Origin: Bacteroidales bacterium
GTDB lineage: Bacteria; Bacteroidota; Bacteroidia; Bacteroidales; F082
NCBI GenBank assembly: GCA_017439405.1
Contig: JAFSJF010000155.1
Span: forward strand, 1 to 32,615
Direction of reading: 5' to 3'
Length of the DNA: 32,615 nt
Shown here: positions 8,016 to 16,223 of the stretch, in pieces
Layout of the letters: each line of letters begins with the position of its first letter
Numbering within the stretch: position 1 is the first letter of the stretch
Translations under genes and position numbers: made by a program
Notes under the pieces: generated by a model
The model's database searches: none
Told to the model about the DNA's origin: nothing
What the model saw: the letters and a program-made list of their open reading frames with translations, nothing else

Positions 8016-8872
8016 GGCTTCAGGGTAATGAGGATGACGGCGATGATGGCGATGGCCAAACCCAAATAATTCTTCCATGTGAGTTTCTCCTTGAAAAGCA
8101 TCCGGCCCACAAGCGCGGTGACGCTGACCACACCTATATTATATATTGGGAACAGCACGACATTGTCGAAACAGCGCATGGCATTATAGACGCTGAAAGT
8201 GGAGAAAAAGTTGATAACACCCAATCCGATGCCGCCGAGGGCGCTTTCCCATTGCCATTTCGACTTGCCACCGACGAAGTCATAGGCCACGATGAGGATG
8301 CCGAACAGCATGGCAATGAAGTAAATGAAGGCAATCATGAAGCCCATGTCGTTGGCTCCGTTGCACTGTTCGGTGAGCTTCATCAGAATGTCGCCCGTGC
8401 CGGTGCCGAAGAATATCAAAATGGGTAGTAACCAATTGGTTTTGTTGGTTTTATTGTTTTGTCTTTTCCCGCCTACCACCAGCGTCAAGGCCACCAAAGC
8501 CAAAACAATGCCCGTTGTGGCCACGATATTCAGCCTTTCGCCAAACAACAACACACCCGCCAGGGTAGGTAGCACCACCGACAGCTTGCTCGACAGTGAG
8601 GTGACCGTCACACCCGAGCGTTGGGTTGAGGCAGTCATCAGCAAGTAGGTGAAAATGAACCAGAAACCCGTAATGAGCGAGAGACCGAACCACGGCTCGG
8701 CGACCAACTGTGGAAGCGTGTCAAACTGCTTGCACATCAGGAAACCCGTGCCGGCGGCGAAAACATAGTTCCACATCAGCGCTTGGTGGTTGTCGAGCTT
8801 GAAGCGCTCAAAAAGGCGCATCGCTACGAAGACGCCGGTGGAGAATAATATCGCGAGAATGAGATAAAGCAT
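8012..8872 (-). CDS. EamA/DMT superfamily transporter
   Basis: A 286-residue inner-membrane protein with about ten hydrophobic segments arranged as two five-helix halves, as in EamA-type drug/metabolite transporters. The first half ends at GVLLFGERLNIVATTGIVLALVAL and the second at LVGRMLFKEKLTWKNYLGLAIAIIAVILI; the paired G/K-E-(R/K)-L-x-(I/W) motif before the last helix of each half is characteristic. A short hydrophilic link (GGKRQNNKTNKTN) separates the halves. The substrate cannot be told from the sequence. It follows leuS by 54 bases and its stop overlaps the next start by four bases, so leuS, this gene and the IMPACT gene probably form one operon. Confidence 0.9.
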   Translation of the reverse strand: MLYLILAILFSTGVFVAMRLFERFKLDNHQALMWNYVFAAGTGFLMCKQFDTLPQLVAEPWFGLSLITGFWFIFTYLLMTASTQRSGVTVTSLSSKLSVVLPTLAGVLLFGERLNIVATTGIVLALVALTLVVGGKRQNNKTNKTNWLLPILIFFGTGTGDILMKLTEQCNGANDMGFMIAFIYFIAMLFGILIVAYDFVGGKSKWQWESALGGIGLGVINFFSTFSVYNAMRCFDNVVLFPIYNIGVVSVTALVGRMLFKEKLTWKNYLGLAIAIIAVILITLKP

Positions 8873-8926
8873 GATGAGTACCGGTGCCTGGTAAAACTTT
8901 CTTTATGGAAGTGGCAGGCCAAAAAA

Positions 8927-11900
8927 TCACCCCACCACGATATTCACAATCTTCTTAGGCACATAAATCACCTTGCGCACTTGCTTGCCCTCAATCCATT
9001 TGGCGGCTTCGGGGGCGGCCAGCACGGCGGCTTGCACCTCGTCGGCACCCATCGTGACGGGCAGCTCCATGTTGAAGCGCATCTTTCCGTTGAAGCTGAC
9101 AGGATAGTTGAAGCTGTTCTCCACGGTCTTCGACTCGTCGTAAACGGGGAACGTGGCATTGACCACCGAAGTGTCGTGACCCAGCAGGTGCCACAGCTCC
9201 TCGGCGATATGCGGCGCGTAAGGCGAAATCATAATGCACAGCGGCTCAAGCACTTCGCGCTTGTTGCACTTGAGGTCGGCAAGCTCGTTGACGCAAATCA
9301 TGAAGGCCGAGACGACCGTGTTGAACGAAATGCTCTCGATGCCGTCCTCTTCCTTCTTGATGAGCTTGTGCAGGCTCTTCAACTCAGGGGCGGTGGCAGG
9401 TTCGTCGCTGACGCAAAACTCGTTGTTCTCGTTGTGGTACAACCTCCAGAACTTGCGCACGAAGCGGAACGTGCCTTCGATGCCTTGCGTATCCCAAGGC
9501 TTGGACTGTTCCAAAGGCCCAAGGAACATCTCGTAGAGGCGCAGCGTGTCTGCACCGTATTTCTCCACGAGGTCGTCAGGGTTCTGCACATTGTATTTCG
9601 ACTTCGACATCTTCTCGACTTCGTTTCCACAGACGTAAATGTCGTTGCCGTCCTTGTCCTTCTCGAAGAAGAACTGCGCCTCTTTCAGGTCATCGCGCCA
9701 TTGGCGGAACTCGTCCACGTCGAGGATATCGTTGTGTACCATATTGATATCCACATGAATCGGGTCGGTGAACAACGCCCGGTCGGGCAAATTCTTGGAG
9801 GCGAACATCGCACCCGTATAAGGCTTACCCTCCACGAAAGCAGGCACTTCCTTGCCGGCGACAAGGTCTTTGATCTTTTGCTCTACCTTGTCGGTACCGT
9901 TCTGATAATCGTTCACACATTCGACAATCGGTACCAGCAGCAACTTGTAGCCCTTGCTGTCGGCATATTCTTCCCATGGCTCGGCCACTTTTTCGAGGTT
10001 GCCCATGCGGTTGATTTCGATGAGGATGCCTTTCTCGGGACAGAAGAAGTCGAAACGGCGGCGACCATCCCTGAAATCTTTGACGAACTCCACACCCAAC
10101 TTCTTGTCTTTGATGATGTCCCACACGGCTTCTTCGCACAATTTCTCCATATTGACGCGATAGGCGAAACTGGAACGGCCTTGGATCATGCCCTGGTTAA
10201 TCATACGCTGGAACGGCTCGTCCTTGCACGACAAACCAATGTCGTAGAGGAACTTGCACCAGAAGCGGCTGTAAATCAAGTGGCCGGTGGCGTGTTCGGC
10301 ACCACCGATGTAAAGATCCACGTTCTGCCAATAGTCGTTGGCTTCGCGGCTGAAGTATTCCTTGTCGTTGTGCGGGTCTTCGTAGCGGAAATAGTAACCG
10401 CTGGAACCGGCAAAGCCCGGCATGGTGTTGGTCTCGATGGGATAGCCTTCCTCCGTGACCCAGTTCTTGGCACGGGCCAAAGGCGGCTCGCCCGTCGCGG
10501 TGGGTTTGTATTCGTCGATGGCGGGCAGCTCGAGTGGCAGCTTGCTCTCGTCCATGGCGTAAGGCATGCCGTCCTTGTAGTAGATTGGGAACGGCTCGCC
10601 CCAATAGCGCTGGCGGCTGAAGATGGCATCGCGCAGGCGGTAGTTGGTCTTGCCCGTGCCCACACCGAGTTTCTCCAACTCCTCAATCATGCGCTCGATG
10701 GCTTTTTTGACCGGCAGACCGTTAAGGAAGCCTGAATTGACCAATTCGCCGTCCTTGGCATCGAAGCTCTCTTCCCATGTGGCGGGGTCGGTCAGCTCGG
10801 TGCCGGGTTTCTTCACTACTTGGATGATGGGCAGGCTGAAATGACGGGCGAAGGCGAAGTCGCGGCTGTCGTGGGCAGGCACGGCCATGATGGCACCCGT
10901 GCCGTAGCCCATCAGCACATAGTCGGCAATCCAAATCGGGAGTTTCGCACCCGTGATGGGGTTGATGCCATAGGCACCCGTGAAGGCACCGCTTACCTTG
11001 CGGACCTCGGTCATGCGCTCGCGCTCGCTGCGGTTCTTGGTGCGGGCGATGTAATCCTCCACCTCAGCGCGTTGGTCGGCAGTGGTGATTTCGCGGACCA
11101 ATTCATGCTCAGGAGCCAGCACCATGAACGTTGTGCCAAACAGCGTGTCCGCACGAGTCGTAAACACCTCAAGATCAATATCTTTACCATCCACTTTGAA
11201 AATGACGGAGGCACCCATCGACTTGCCAATCCAGTTGCGCTGCAGGTCTTTCACCGACTCGCTCCAATCGACGGTCTCCAGACCTTGAAGCAGGCGGTCG
11301 GCGTAGGCTGTGATGCGCAGCTGCCACTGCTTCATCGACTTGCGCTCCACGGGGAAGCCGCCACGCACCGAGAGGCCGTCAGCCACCTCGTCGTTGGCGA
11401 GCACCGTACCCAGTCCCGGGCACCAGTTCACCATGGCCTCGGCTTGATAGGCGAGACGATAGTTCATCAGCACCTCTTGTTGCTCCTTTTCGCTCATCGC
11501 CTTCCACTCGGCGGCGGTGAACTCCAAAGGCTTGCTTTGGGCCACATTGAGACCTTCGGTGCCTTTTTCCTCGAAGTAAGCGATGAGGTTCTTTATGGGC
11601 TGAGCCTTCTGGAAGCCGTTGCAGTAATAGGAGTTAAACAGCTGGATGAAAGTCCATTGCGTCCACTTGTAGTAGCCTGGCTCGCAGGTGCGCACCTCGC
11701 GGTCCCAGTCGTAGCAGAACCCGATCTTGTCCATCTGCTCGCGATAGCGGTTGATGTTCTTCTCGGTCGTCACGGCGGGGTGCGTGCCCGTCTGGATGGC
11801 ATATTGCTCGGCGGGCAGACCGTAGGCGTCGTAGCCCATCGGGTGCAGCACGTTGAAGCCTTTCAGACGTTTATATCTTGCATAAATATCCGATGCGATA

Positions 11901-12064
11901 TAGCCCAACGGATGCCCCACATGCAGGCCCGCGCCCGAGGGATAAGGGAACATGTCCAAGACGTAGAACTTGGGCTTCGTGTGGTCGATGTTGACCTTAT
12001 AGATTTTGTTGTCGCGCCAGTATTGCTGCCACTTTTTCTCGATTTCGTTGAAGTTGTAATCCAT
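8927..12064 (-). CDS. leuS: Leucyl-tRNA synthetase with an extra inserted domain
   Basis: A 1045-residue class I synthetase that charges tRNA-Leu. The HIGH-type motif is [16 protein letters not shown] (HVGH at 48-51), and KMSKS lies at 818-822. The CP1 editing domain is present ([20 protein letters not shown]). The C-terminal anticodon-binding region contains [18 protein letters not shown]. Bacteroidetes homologues are usually about 940-950 residues. The excess comes from roughly 105 residues inserted between YRVN (about residue 638) and [16 protein letters not shown] (residue 767), i.e. at the leucine-specific region just before KMSKS. Flanking synthetase sequence on both sides is intact and in frame. 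The start Met at 12064 ([16 protein letters not shown]) is chosen because upstream in-frame sequence is promoter-like. A terminator of the phosphatase gene and a -7 element precede it. Confidence 0.96.
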   Translation of the reverse strand: MDYNFNEIEKKWQQYWRDNKIYKVNIDHTKPKFYVLDMFPYPSGAGLHVGHPLGYIASDIYARYKRLKGFNVLHPMGYDAYGLPAEQYAIQTGTHPAVTTEKNINRYREQMDKIGFCYDWDREVRTCEPGYYKWTQWTFIQLFNSYYCNGFQKAQPIKNLIAYFEEKGTEGLNVAQSKPLEFTAAEWKAMSEKEQQEVLMNYRLAYQAEAMVNWCPGLGTVLANDEVADGLSVRGGFPVERKSMKQWQLRITAYADRLLQGLETVDWSESVKDLQRNWIGKSMGASVIFKVDGKDIDLEVFTTRADTLFGTTFMVLAPEHELVREITTADQRAEVEDYIARTKNRSERERMTEVRKVSGAFTGAYGINPITGAKLPIWIADYVLMGYGTGAIMAVPAHDSRDFAFARHFSLPIIQVVKKPGTELTDPATWEESFDAKDGELVNSGFLNGLPVKKAIERMIEELEKLGVGTGKTNYRLRDAIFSRQRYWGEPFPIYYKDGMPYAMDESKLPLELPAIDEYKPTATGEPPLARAKNWVTEEGYPIETNTMPGFAGSSGYYFRYEDPHNDKEYFSREANDYWQNVDLYIGGAEHATGHLIYSRFWCKFLYDIGLSCKDEPFQRMINQGMIQGRSSFAYRVNMEKLCEEAVWDIIKDKKLGVEFVKDFRDGRRRFDFFCPEKGILIEINRMGNLEKVAEPWEEYADSKGYKLLLVPIVECVNDYQNGTDKVEQKIKDLVAGKEVPAFVEGKPYTGAMFASKNLPDRALFTDPIHVDINMVHNDILDVDEFRQWRDDLKEAQFFFEKDKDGNDIYVCGNEVEKMSKSKYNVQNPDDLVEKYGADTLRLYEMFLGPLEQSKPWDTQGIEGTFRFVRKFWRLYHNENNEFCVSDEPATAPELKSLHKLIKKEEDGIESISFNTVVSAFMICVNELADLKCNKREVLEPLCIMISPYAPHIAEELWHLLGHDTSVVNATFPVYDESKTVENSFNYPVSFNGKMRFNMELPVTMGADEVQAAVLAAPEAAKWIEGKQVRKVIYVPKKIVNIVVG
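9850..10150 (-). other. LeuS insertion resembling a PD-(D/E)XK (DUF559/Vsr-like) domain
   Basis: Codons for about residues 639-738 of LeuS. The segment reads as helix ([17 protein letters not shown]), strand, then [20 protein letters not shown], then a helix and [15 protein letters not shown]. This order (helix, D in RFDFF at 672, E-x-N at 683-685, GYKxLxV strand) resembles the DUF559/Vsr restriction-nuclease fold, where the second motif is normally E-x-K or E-x-D. Here the third position is Asn, so activity is doubtful. The resemblance is by eye only. Confidence 0.5.
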
Positions 12065-12139
12065 ATGATTAAGGTGTTGTTTGCTGTTTTTGAAAGAAGT
12101 TGCAAACCTTGGATTGTAGCGTGATTGTCGGCGACCAAG

Positions 12140-12169
12140 TTTGCAGGTACAAAATTTGCAAGTGCAAAA
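12140..12169. repeat. Two tandem 15-bp repeats in the leuS leader
   Basis: TTTGCAGGTACAAAA (12140-12154) is followed directly by TTTGCAAGTGCAAAA (12155-12169), with 13 of 15 bases the same. They lie in the untranslated leader between the -7 element and the leuS start, and partly overlap the -7 element. Confidence 0.55.
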
Positions 12170-12172
12170 GTA
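12165..12172 (-). promoter_or_regulatory. -7 element for leuS
   Basis: TACTTTTG on the minus strand matches TAnnTTTG and lies about 100 bases upstream of the leuS ATG, after the terminator of the preceding gene. Confidence 0.5.
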
Positions 12173-12205
12173 GTAAATTTGTGGCAACTATCAGCAAGTT
12201 ATGAG

Positions 12206-12235
12206 TAAAAATAGCGTCAATACGGAAAACGCTAT
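12206..12235 (-). terminator. Terminator after the histidine phosphatase gene
   Basis: On the minus strand a 7-bp stem ATAGCGT/ACGCTAT with an 11-nt loop is followed by TTTTTA. It lies about 25 bases downstream of the phosphatase stop and separates it from leuS. Confidence 0.6.
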
Positions 12236-12259
12236 GAACCAATTCGATAGGACGATTCA

Positions 12260-13534
12260 TTATTTTTGCCTTGCCAACGAATCCATTCGTTGGATCAGCG
12301 CTTCAAACGGACAAAGCCCATCAGCGTTGGCATTTAAGCCTTTGAGACGAATGGGGAACGTCATGGGTGGGTTCTCCAAGTCCAGCAAGGCCATGCTGCG
12401 CAATTGGTCGGTGCTTTGGTAAACAAGGTTGAGCGAAGCAAACGATTGGCCTTCAGTGTTTTCCCACCTCCCTATCACTAATTTGCAACCGATGGGCGTC
12501 TTCCTCTCGATGGTTTGTGGCAGGCTGTAGTCCTCGGCGTCCAAGGCGGCCAAGACGCTGCCGATGTTGGAGTCGTGTCCGCAAAGGAAGGTGAACTTTC
12601 GTCCTTCGTTCAGCAATTCCTCAAGCATGGTTTGCAGTAGCGGCCGAGCCACCTGTCGGGCCACTGCAGGCGCGGTGAACAACACGTCGCCATACCAATC
12701 CTTGATGGCCGAAATGCTTACCCACTCCTCCCAACATATCGTGTCGCCAAAGGCAGCCTTCACAGCGTTGGGTTCCTCATAGTATTGCAGTACGAGCGCG
12801 TCGGCAGCCTGACAAGCGAGGCGCAGCGAGCCGCCCATACCTGGCTCACGGTTCTTGACGATATATACGTGTGCATCATCGGTGCGGAAATGACAAGTGT
12901 CGCCTTCACGGCAAGCCGCACTAAGCTCAATGTCAAGCACTTGTTCTAAGACCTTGAAGTTTTCCGCCATCTTCTCTCCGATGCCAGCCATGCCTATCTC
13001 GCCGCCCATCTTCATAATCTGTTGTCGGGCAAGGGCTTTGAAGCTTTCGTTGTCGTCTGTGATTTGGGGGTTGAACACGGGGTCCATCTTGCCTATCTCG
13101 CAATGGCGCTCGACGCAGACGTTGGCCACGGGTAGCATGCCAGAGGAAAAACACTGTGCCGTGGCAATGGTGCGCTGCAAGGAGTTGGCATAGAAACGCA
13201 TGGCACCCTCGGCAGGGATTTCGTTCTCTTGCATCAAACCTTCGCTGACGAGCCATTTGCGGAAATACTGGCCCATTATTGTCTCCAGTGCACCGCCGCG
13301 AAGCGACAGCTCGCCGGGTGCCGACGACCATTGGCGCCATTCGTGAGGTGTAATGCGCTGCAGGGCAGAACGTTTCCCCGAAAGGGGCGAGCGGATGTTG
13401 TGCCGACTCAGCACGACGACTTGTTTCAACGTGTATCGTTCCCCGAAATCGGCAGGGCGACCGACTTGGGCGATGCCTGATAGCGTCATGCCCAACAATA
13501 GGACAAGCAGGAGGGCTTTGGATGTCTTGCTCAT
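12260..13534 (-). CDS. Secreted histidine-type phosphatase (acid phosphatase/phytase clan)
   Basis: A 424-residue protein with a signal peptide (MSKTSKALLLVLLLGMTLSGIAQ, likely cut after AQ). The branch-2 histidine phosphatase active site is visible: RHNIRSP at 44-50, with the phosphohistidine His45 (family pattern RHGxRxP, where Gly is Asn here), and the proton-donor motif GHDSNIGSVLAAL near residue 330. Intermediate helices contain the family's LTPHEW-like segment and repeated cysteines that may pair in the periplasm. Such proteins hydrolyse phosphomonoesters such as inositol phosphates or sugar phosphates; the substrate cannot be told here. Start Met at 13534 is chosen because it opens the signal peptide; upstream in-frame codons overlap the promoter and terminator. 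It is monocistronic, with a promoter at 13552 and a terminator at 12206-12235. Confidence 0.88.
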   Translation of the reverse strand: MSKTSKALLLVLLLGMTLSGIAQVGRPADFGERYTLKQVVVLSRHNIRSPLSGKRSALQRITPHEWRQWSSAPGELSLRGGALETIMGQYFRKWLVSEGLMQENEIPAEGAMRFYANSLQRTIATAQCFSSGMLPVANVCVERHCEIGKMDPVFNPQITDDNESFKALARQQIMKMGGEIGMAGIGEKMAENFKVLEQVLDIELSAACREGDTCHFRTDDAHVYIVKNREPGMGGSLRLACQAADALVLQYYEEPNAVKAAFGDTICWEEWVSISAIKDWYGDVLFTAPAVARQVARPLLQTMLEELLNEGRKFTFLCGHDSNIGSVLAALDAEDYSLPQTIERKTPIGCKLVIGRWENTEGQSFASLNLVYQSTDQLRSMALLDLENPPMTFPIRLKGLNANADGLCPFEALIQRMDSLARQK

Positions 13535-13551
13535 GATGGTTTGTTTGCCTG

Positions 13552-13559
13552 CAAAAGTA
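13552..13559 (-). promoter_or_regulatory. -7 element for the histidine phosphatase gene
   Basis: TACTTTTG on the minus strand fits TAnnTTTG and is 18 bases from the ATG, implying a leader of about 11 nt. The same spacing is seen for the 59-aa gene before gpmA. Confidence 0.55.
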
Positions 13560-13560
13560 C

Positions 13561-13597
13561 AAAAAAAACGTGCGGGACAATCGGATTTGTCCCGCAC
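13561..13597 (-). terminator. Strong minus-strand intrinsic terminator
   Basis: A perfect 10-bp stem TGCGGGACAA/TTGTCCCGCA (13571-13580 and 13587-13596) with a 6-nt loop is followed on the minus strand by a run of eight T. It stands just upstream of the phosphatase promoter, yet the next protein gene upstream runs the other way, so no known transcript ends here (see candidate RNA). Confidence 0.75.
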
Positions 13598-13646
13598 ATG
13601 ATAAAACTAACTCAAAAATTCATTCTAAAAACTAATGACAAAAATC
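13561..13646 (-). ncRNA. Candidate short RNA ending at the orphan terminator
   Basis: A minus-strand -7 match TACCTTTG at 13652-13659 would start a transcript near 13646. It would run about 85 nt through AT-rich sequence with no start codon-led frame of note and end at the strong terminator 13561-13597. It could be a small RNA or an attenuated leader of the phosphatase gene. No known RNA family is recognised, and the -7 match alone could be chance. Confidence 0.3.
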
Positions 13647-13651
13647 TACTG

Positions 13652-13659
13652 CAAAGGTA
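13652..13659 (-). promoter_or_regulatory. -7 match upstream of the orphan terminator
   Basis: TACCTTTG on the minus strand fits TAnnTTTG. No clear -33 TTG is at the normal distance. Confidence 0.35.
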
Positions 13660-13895
13660 CAGCCATTCTGGAAAGTGTGTAATCCCTAATGTTGGGTAAT
13701 TTGCCTCCATTCAAATCCCAACTTTTGGCGATAGGGGAGGGAAACGGGTTTTATTATCTGCCTCAACCTGCGTCCCTAAGCCTCATGCAACAAGTGTCTG
13801 TTAGCAAAGTCGGGGTTCGGCTTCAAAAGTTCCATTGTGGCCTTGGCTTTTTTCCCGTTTTTTATGTATTTGGCTTATAATTCGGGATTTTTATG
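13660..13895. other. Non-coding gap between divergent genes
   Basis: No supported gene is seen in this stretch. A 63-codon plus-strand frame (13689-13880) lacks any start signal, family resemblance or composition like real genes. The region carries scattered short inverted repeats but no recognised RNA gene. Confidence 0.5.
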
Positions 13896-13903
13896 TAAGT
13901 TTG
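13896..13903 (+). promoter_or_regulatory. -7 element for the S46 peptidase gene
   Basis: TAAGTTTG fits TAnnTTTG. A TTTG at 13869-13872 lies 23 bases upstream, slightly farther than the usual -33 spacing. The leader would be about 85 nt. Confidence 0.5.
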
Positions 13904-13993
13904 CCGCCAATTTCGATGGAAATGGGTCGGAAGGAATAGAACTATTTGACGGATTGGATGTTGAAAAGTCAAACAACAAACTATAACTACACA

Positions 13994-16135
13994 ATGAAAA
14001 AACCATTCTCGTTACTCGCAGCATTATTGCTGACCTTGACGGTGGCCCGCGCCGACGAAGGCATGTGGCTGCCTTACGCCCTCAACGGGCAAAACCTCGC
14101 CGAGATGCAAGCCATGGGCTGCAAACTTACGGCGGAACAAATCTTCAGCTTCAACCAGCCCAGCCTCAAGGATGCCATCGCGCAGTTTGGCGGCGGCTGC
14201 ACCAGCGAGCTCATCTCGCCCGAAGGCCTGCTGCTCACCAACCACCACTGCGGCCTGAGCTTCGTGCAGAAACTCTCGTCCATCGAGCACGACTACCTCA
14301 CCGACGGCTTCTGGGCCAAGAGCAAGGGCGAAGAACTGCCCAATCCAGGCCTTTCGGTGTTGTTCCTCAACCATGTCGAGGACGTGACCGAAGCCGTGCT
14401 GCAAGGCGTGACCGCCCAAACCACCGAGGCCGAGCGCGATGAGCTTATCGCGAAGAACGGACGCGAACTCGCCAAGGAACGCAAGGGCGACCGCAACGTG
14501 CGCGTCGAAATCGTGCCGTTCTACAGCGGCAACCAGTTCATCCTCTTCGAGTATGACGAATACAAGGACGTGCGCCTCGTGTGCTGCCCGCCTTGGGGCA
14601 TCGGCAAGTTCGGCGCCGACACCGACAACTGGACCTGGCCGCGCCACAAGGGCGACTTCAACATCTTCCGCGTCTATACCGCCCCCGACGGCAGTCCTGC
14701 CGAATACAGCGCGGATAATGTCCCGATGAAGAGCAAGTGGTACCTGCCTATTAATTTAGGTGGCGTGAAGCCCGGCGACTACGCCATGGTGCTTGGCTTC
14801 CCTGGCACGACCGACCGTTATTCCACGTCCTACACGGTGAAGAACGTCATCGAGGAGGAAGGCCCCGCCATCATCGACTGCCGCACCACCAAGCTCGAGA
14901 ACTACCGCAAGCACATGGACGCCGACCAAGAGGTGTTCATCAAATACGCCTCGAAGCAAGCCAGCGTGTCGAACTACTGGAAATACTACATCGGTCAGGT
15001 GAAGCAACTGAAGCGCAACCATGTGTATGAACGCCGCCAAGCCCAAGAGGAAGACTTCGCCAGATGGGTGGGCGCCGACGCCAGCCGCAAGGCCGAATAT
15101 GGCGACATCTTCAAAGGCATCGTCAAGAAATGGGAGATCCTCGACGAGATTGAGAAGTCGTTTGTCTACCATCGCGAGGCGGGTTGGAACGGCGGCGAGG
15201 CCATCGCGTTCAGCCGCAGGTTCATGCGCATCAACAAGATGTTTGAGGACAAGGCCGACAAAGCCGACATCAAGGCCGCTGCCGAGAAGATGCAGCCCCA
15301 AGTCGATGCTTTCTTCAAGGACTATTCCATGCCGCTCGACCAAGACGTGACCGCCGCGTTGCTCGCCTTGTTCTACAAGAACATTCCCGCCGAACTCCGT
15401 CCGAGCGAGGTTTCACGCATCGGCGACGAAAACGGCGGCGACTTCACAAAATATGTGGCCAAGGCTTTCGAGAAATCCATCTTCACCGACCAAGCCCGCC
15501 TCGAAAAGTGGATGCAGAAGCCCAAAGCTCTTGACAAGGATCCTATCTACGCACTCGCGATGAACATCATCGACTCGTACCAAGAGCTCTATGCCCGCTA
15601 TGAGGAGGCCCAAAACCTTGGCAACCAAGGCGAGCGCCTCTACATGAAGGGCTTGATGGAGATGCAGAGCGACCGCAACTTCTATCCCGACGCCAACTTC
15701 ACCATGCGCCTGACCTACGGCACCGTGGAGCCTTACAAGGCCGCCGATGCCGTCAATTATAACTATTACACCACCATGGACGGCGTGATGGCCAAGTACG
15801 TACCCGGCAACTGGGAGTTCGACATCCCGAAGGACGTCCGCGACCTCGTGGCCAAGAAGGATTATGGCCGCTATGCCAATGAAAACGGCGAGTTGGTCGT
15901 CAACTTCATCACCACCAACGACATCACGGGCGGCAACTCGGGCAGTCCCGTCATCGACGGCGAGGGCAACCTCATCGGTTTGGCCTTCGACGGCAACTGG
16001 GAGGCCATGAGCGGCGACCTCAGCTTCGAGCAAAAGGTGCAGCGCACCATCTGCATGGACGCCCGCTACCTGCTCTGGTGCATCGAGAAGGTGGGCAAGT
16101 GCCAGAACATCATCGATGAGCTGGTGATAAAATAA
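13994..16135 (+). CDS. S46 family dipeptidyl-peptidase, DPP7 type
   Basis: A 713-residue periplasmic serine exopeptidase that removes dipeptides from peptide N-termini. The signal peptide is MKKPFSLLAALLLTLTVARA, then the mature start DEGMWLPYAL, typical of the family. The catalytic triad can be placed: His85 in LLTNHHCG, an Asp in FGADTDNWTWPRHKGDF (209 or 211), and Ser649 in TGGNSGSPV. Gly667 in LAFDGNWEAMSGD occupies the position that is Gly in DPP7 and Arg in DPP11, so cleavage after hydrophobic P1 residues is expected rather than after Asp or Glu. The length is normal for S46. Start Met at 13994 opens the signal peptide; the open frame's earlier Met has no such peptide before it. It supports peptide-based nutrition. 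Confidence 0.95.
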   Translation: MKKPFSLLAALLLTLTVARADEGMWLPYALNGQNLAEMQAMGCKLTAEQIFSFNQPSLKDAIAQFGGGCTSELISPEGLLLTNHHCGLSFVQKLSSIEHDYLTDGFWAKSKGEELPNPGLSVLFLNHVEDVTEAVLQGVTAQTTEAERDELIAKNGRELAKERKGDRNVRVEIVPFYSGNQFILFEYDEYKDVRLVCCPPWGIGKFGADTDNWTWPRHKGDFNIFRVYTAPDGSPAEYSADNVPMKSKWYLPINLGGVKPGDYAMVLGFPGTTDRYSTSYTVKNVIEEEGPAIIDCRTTKLENYRKHMDADQEVFIKYASKQASVSNYWKYYIGQVKQLKRNHVYERRQAQEEDFARWVGADASRKAEYGDIFKGIVKKWEILDEIEKSFVYHREAGWNGGEAIAFSRRFMRINKMFEDKADKADIKAAAEKMQPQVDAFFKDYSMPLDQDVTAALLALFYKNIPAELRPSEVSRIGDENGGDFTKYVAKAFEKSIFTDQARLEKWMQKPKALDKDPIYALAMNIIDSYQELYARYEEAQNLGNQGERLYMKGLMEMQSDRNFYPDANFTMRLTYGTVEPYKAADAVNYNYYTTMDGVMAKYVPGNWEFDIPKDVRDLVAKKDYGRYANENGELVVNFITTNDITGGNSGSPVIDGEGNLIGLAFDGNWEAMSGDLSFEQKVQRTICMDARYLLWCIEKVGKCQNIIDELVIK

Positions 16136-16143
16136 GTATAGAG

Positions 16144-16216
16144 GACGCGGGACTTCGAGACGCGGGACACGAGACATGAGCTTCGTTCCGTGTCCCGTAG
16201 TCTCGTGTCTCGTGTC
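16144..16216. repeat. Nested direct and inverted repeats in an intergenic spacer
   Basis: The 88-base gap between the peptidase and the Gre-type gene is made of GACGCGGGAC twice (16144-16153, 16159-16168), GACACGAGAC (16166-16175) and its exact complement GTCTCGTGTC twice (16200-16209, 16207-16216), plus GGGACACG/CGTGTCCC (16164-16171, 16189-16196). Alternative hairpins are possible. It has no T-run, so it is not an ordinary terminator; it looks like a short palindromic repeat element. Confidence 0.65.
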
Positions 16217-16223
16217 AATACCA

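Noticed and set aside
8981-12124. Long open frames antisense to leuS (584 and 434 residues)
   Set aside because: They mirror a well-supported synthetase gene; the translations are rich in His, Leu and Val with no family resemblance. They arise from codon bias of the GC-rich coding strand.
13689-13880. A 63-residue plus-strand frame in the gap before the peptidase
   Set aside because: No family match, no promoter directly before it and an unremarkable composition; the peptidase -7 element falls just after it.
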